A stretch of DNA of 64,000 nucleotides from NCBI GenBank assembly GCA_031366005.1, contig JANLZB010000022.1, forward strand, positions 119,747 to 183,746. The letters are read 5' to 3'. The stretch is from JANLUX01 sp031366005. GTDB lineage: Bacteria; Bacteroidota; Bacteroidia; AKYH767-A; OLB10. A program made the position numbers and the translations under genes. This document shows positions 62,286-64,000 of the stretch, piece by piece. The notes under the pieces were generated by a model that had not been told where the DNA came from, did no database searches, and saw only the letters and a list, made by a program, of their open reading frames with translations. Within the stretch, counting starts at the first letter, position 1; the number at the start of each line of letters is the position of its first letter.

Positions 62286-63194
62286 TTAGCTTTTTACCAG
62301 TGTTACGTTTACCTGCTGACGTTCTGCTGAATCAACCAGAACGTCACTGACAGACTTAGGCACATAGGAGAGTATTTCGAAAGTGATATTGTAGAGTTCA
62401 GGGCTTACCGGCATTTTGTAGTTACCTTTTATATCAGTGAAGTCTTCAAATATTTTGATACCATTAGACGCAATTACTTTTACACGGGGAAGGGGGGTGT
62501 TAGTTCCTTCAATTTTTACTGTACCTGAAATGCTGGCATGACGGGATGCACTATCTATAACCGAGCGGCAATTAATGTATTCAGTATATAAAGGCATGTC
62601 TTTAACACGGTAATTACCCATGAGAGAATCAAGTGTGTCGTGAATAAATTTAGAAGTGTCTTTAATGGTTGCGGTTAATAGCTCGCCTGCGGTTTGACGC
62701 AATACAACGGAACTACGCCTTTGGGTATTAAGAGTGGTAACCAAATCAATCTGTGCCTGAAACTGAGTAAGATCAGAAGTTGTAACCATATATGTAGCAT
62801 TATCGGCAACGGGCATGGCATTGGCAAGGTCGTGGATATTTTGTGCACGTGTGATACCGGTAAGCACTGCTCCATAAGCCACTTCGCTGTAAGTGACACC
62901 TGCATTTTGAAATACAACGGTATCATTGTTTGCTATAGCCCATGATTGTACACGCTTGCGCATGGCATCACATAAACCTGCCATTTTAATACGTGCTGTT
63001 TTTTTGCTGCCTGCATAACCTTTAATGATTTTAGTTGTTTCGCGGGCTTGTGCCTGTTCAACCGCAATGCGTGCCTGCAATGATGCTGTGGCATCAATGA
63101 CGGGTACGTTGCCTGCGAACTTTGCACTGTTACGGGTTAAGAATGCAGCTACTTCTGTGTGAAGCTGCATGAGTGAGATGAAGATTTTTTTCAT
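62286..63194 (-). CDS. Hypothetical protein, helical with C-terminal carboxypeptidase-regulatory-like domain (paralogue 1)
   Basis: The 302-residue protein has the same plan as its neighbour. A helical part comes first (SLQARIAVEQAQARETTKIIKG, KKTARIKMAGLCDAMRKRVQSWAIANND, RRSSVVLRQTAGELLTATIKDTSKFIHDTLDSLMGNYRV). A C-terminal beta domain follows (SISGTVKIEGTNTPLPRVKVIASNG, EDFTDIKGNYKMPVSPELYNITFEILSY). There is no convincing signal peptide (MKKIFISLMQLHTEVAAFL is short and interrupted). It is followed after 82 bases by its paralogue. The region upstream of its start is the palindromic repeat array, which could influence its expression. Confidence 0.75.
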   Translation of the reverse strand: MKKIFISLMQLHTEVAAFLTRNSAKFAGNVPVIDATASLQARIAVEQAQARETTKIIKGYAGSKKTARIKMAGLCDAMRKRVQSWAIANNDTVVFQNAGVTYSEVAYGAVLTGITRAQNIHDLANAMPVADNATYMVTTSDLTQFQAQIDLVTTLNTQRRSSVVLRQTAGELLTATIKDTSKFIHDTLDSLMGNYRVKDMPLYTEYINCRSVIDSASRHASISGTVKIEGTNTPLPRVKVIASNGIKIFEDFTDIKGNYKMPVSPELYNITFEILSYVPKSVSDVLVDSAERQQVNVTLVKS

Positions 63195-63312
63195 TGGATT
63201 AAGATTTAATTTTTTTTCTATTATTTTTTTAAATATTGAAGTATTTCTATAGCTTGAACGACTATTAATGGATTAGGTTACATTTGAATAAATGTTTTTT
63301 GAAAAAATTATT

Positions 63313-63352
63313 CGCCTCCCCCTTGACTTCTCTCCCGATTGCTATCGGGATA
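63313..63352. repeat. Nested palindrome CTTCTCTCCCGATTGCTATCGGGATAGGAGAGG
   Basis: An inner CCCGAT/ATCGGG hairpin sits inside outer CTCTCC/GGAGAG arms. It is related in style to the palindromes at 20654 and 58087 and marks the start of the repeat array. Confidence 0.65.
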
Positions 63353-63361
63353 GGAGAGGTA

Positions 63362-64000
63362 AGAAGGCTTTTTTACGCATCGACCACACTAAACGTATTA
63401 AATAATTTGTCAGTGGTCGGTGGGAAGGAATAAACACCGACCACAGGTGAAATTGTAGTTTATACTACAAGGATAGGCACAGCGTAGTGGATACTACGCT
63501 TAGTTTTAAATTATTCTACGCTCAGTTAGGGGTAGAAAATTCTACGCTCAGAATCTTCTTTTTTCAATGTGTACATACTACGGAGAGTAGGGGGAAGGAA
63601 TAAACACCGACCACAGGTGAAATTGTAGTTTATACTACAAGGATAGGCAAAGCGTAGTGGATACTACGCTTAGTTTTAAATTATTCTACGCTAAGTTAGG
63701 GTTGGTTGTGCGCTGAATTGTAGTAAATACTACAAGGATAGTTAAAGCGTAGTAAATACTACGCTTAGTGGGGGTAAAAAGGCTTTTTTACGCATCGACC
63801 ACACTGAACGTATTAAATATTTGTAAGTGGTCGGTGGGAAGGAATAAACACCGACCACAGGTGAAATTGTAGTTTATACTACAAGGATAGGCACAGCGTA
63901 GTGGATACTACGCTTAGTTTTAAATTATTCTACGCTCAGTTAGGGTAGAAAATACTACGCTCAGTATCTTCTTTTTTCAATGTGGACAAACTACGGAGAG
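63362..64000. repeat. Composite repeat array with GTAGT-n4-ACTAC hairpins
   Basis: A 110-bp core occurs at 63422-63531, 63592-63701 and 63836-63945. Copies 1 and 3 look identical, and copy 2 differs at two bases. Copies 1 and 3 are embedded in a larger unit starting GGCTTTTTTACGCATCGACC (about 63366 and 63781), which again runs to the window end for copy 3. Each core has the hairpins TTGTAGT-TTAT-ACTACAA and AGCGTAGT-GGAT-ACTACGCT. Between copies 2 and 3 a variant pair has AAAT loops. CGACCAC...GTGGTCG inverted words flank the cores. No reading frame is present. Confidence 0.9.

Noticed and set aside
63362..64000. The right-edge array as a CRISPR locus.
   Set aside because: Repeat units are 110 bp or longer with nested palindromes, spacing is irregular (170 and 244 bp), and there are no unique spacers of uniform size or cas genes.

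Overview
The window is AT-rich chromosomal DNA from a member of the Bacteroidota, most likely an environmental, aerobic Chitinophagales- or Sphingobacteriales-like lineage. Supporting signs are four secreted proteins with type IX secretion (T9SS) C-terminal sorting domains, a beta-propeller hybrid-type sensor paired with a LytTR regulator, a PIN-PhoH protein, several TAnnTTTG-type -7 promoter boxes, and many short intergenic repeat families of the kind seen in this phylum. No rRNA, tRNA, CRISPR array, phage or classical transposase gene was seen.

Layout. Bases 1-4600 hold a truncated GH3-family gene, icd, a GxxExxY-protein cassette bounded by 20-bp perfect inverted repeats, and dnaX. Bases 4900-9600 hold an outer-membrane barrel protein, a divergent tyrosine/homogentisate degradation pair (FAH-family hydrolase and hmgA) and trxB. 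Bases 9900-16100 hold a LytTR response regulator with its propeller sensor kinase, and a PIN-PhoH ATPase. Bases 16300-24200 hold a BatA-type membrane protein overlapping a dihydroorotase homologue that lacks its HxH metal site, then a fused 3-hydroxyacyl-CoA dehydrogenase/enoyl-CoA hydratase, a YwqK/MORN protein and a thiolase (fatty-acid beta-oxidation). Bases 24300-32300 (minus strand) hold a UPF0316-like protein overlapping a sirtuin, a delta-60 repeat T9SS protein whose signal peptide is out of frame, and a lower phenylacetate pathway cluster paaG-(TfoX-like)-paaH-paaI-paaJ-paaY. Bases 32400-41600 hold a T9SS jelly-roll protein, a DUF47-Pit phosphate uptake pair followed by porin, Rieske lipoprotein and hydrolase genes, an ATP-grasp-like protein, a YceI lipoprotein and a 59-codon orphan T9SS tail. 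Bases 41600-44600 hold a 7TM histidine kinase and a frameshifted MscS channel gene. Bases 44900-53300 hold barrel proteins, a small eRF1-like protein, YceI, a GH130-GT4 glycan pair, a VTT-type membrane protein and a DUF6544-like protein. Bases 53700-61000 hold a 1410-residue repeat adhesin and an M43 metalloprotease, both T9SS substrates. Bases 61200-64000 hold two paralogous genes with carboxypeptidase-regulatory-like domains and, upstream of them, a dense array of palindromic repeats that runs off the window.

The most unusual observations are the following. (1) A repeat-bounded GxxExxY cassette has one intact copy, one internally deleted copy and one solo end. All are pressed against the start or stop codons of icd, dnaX, paaI and paaJ, and one end supplies the stop codon of paaI. 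(2) The GT4 glycosyltransferase ends in a 20-residue segment nearly identical, in DNA as well as protein, to the C-terminal strand of the porin encoded 3.5 kb upstream. (3) A palindromic intergenic repeat sits in frame between the two enzymatic halves of the beta-oxidation fusion protein. (4) Apparent frameshifts separate a signal peptide from a T9SS protein and the C-terminus from an MscS channel. (5) The right-edge array contains three 110-bp copies with nested GTAGT-n4-ACTAC hairpins.

Functional calls come from reading motifs and family resemblance by eye. No database search was run.
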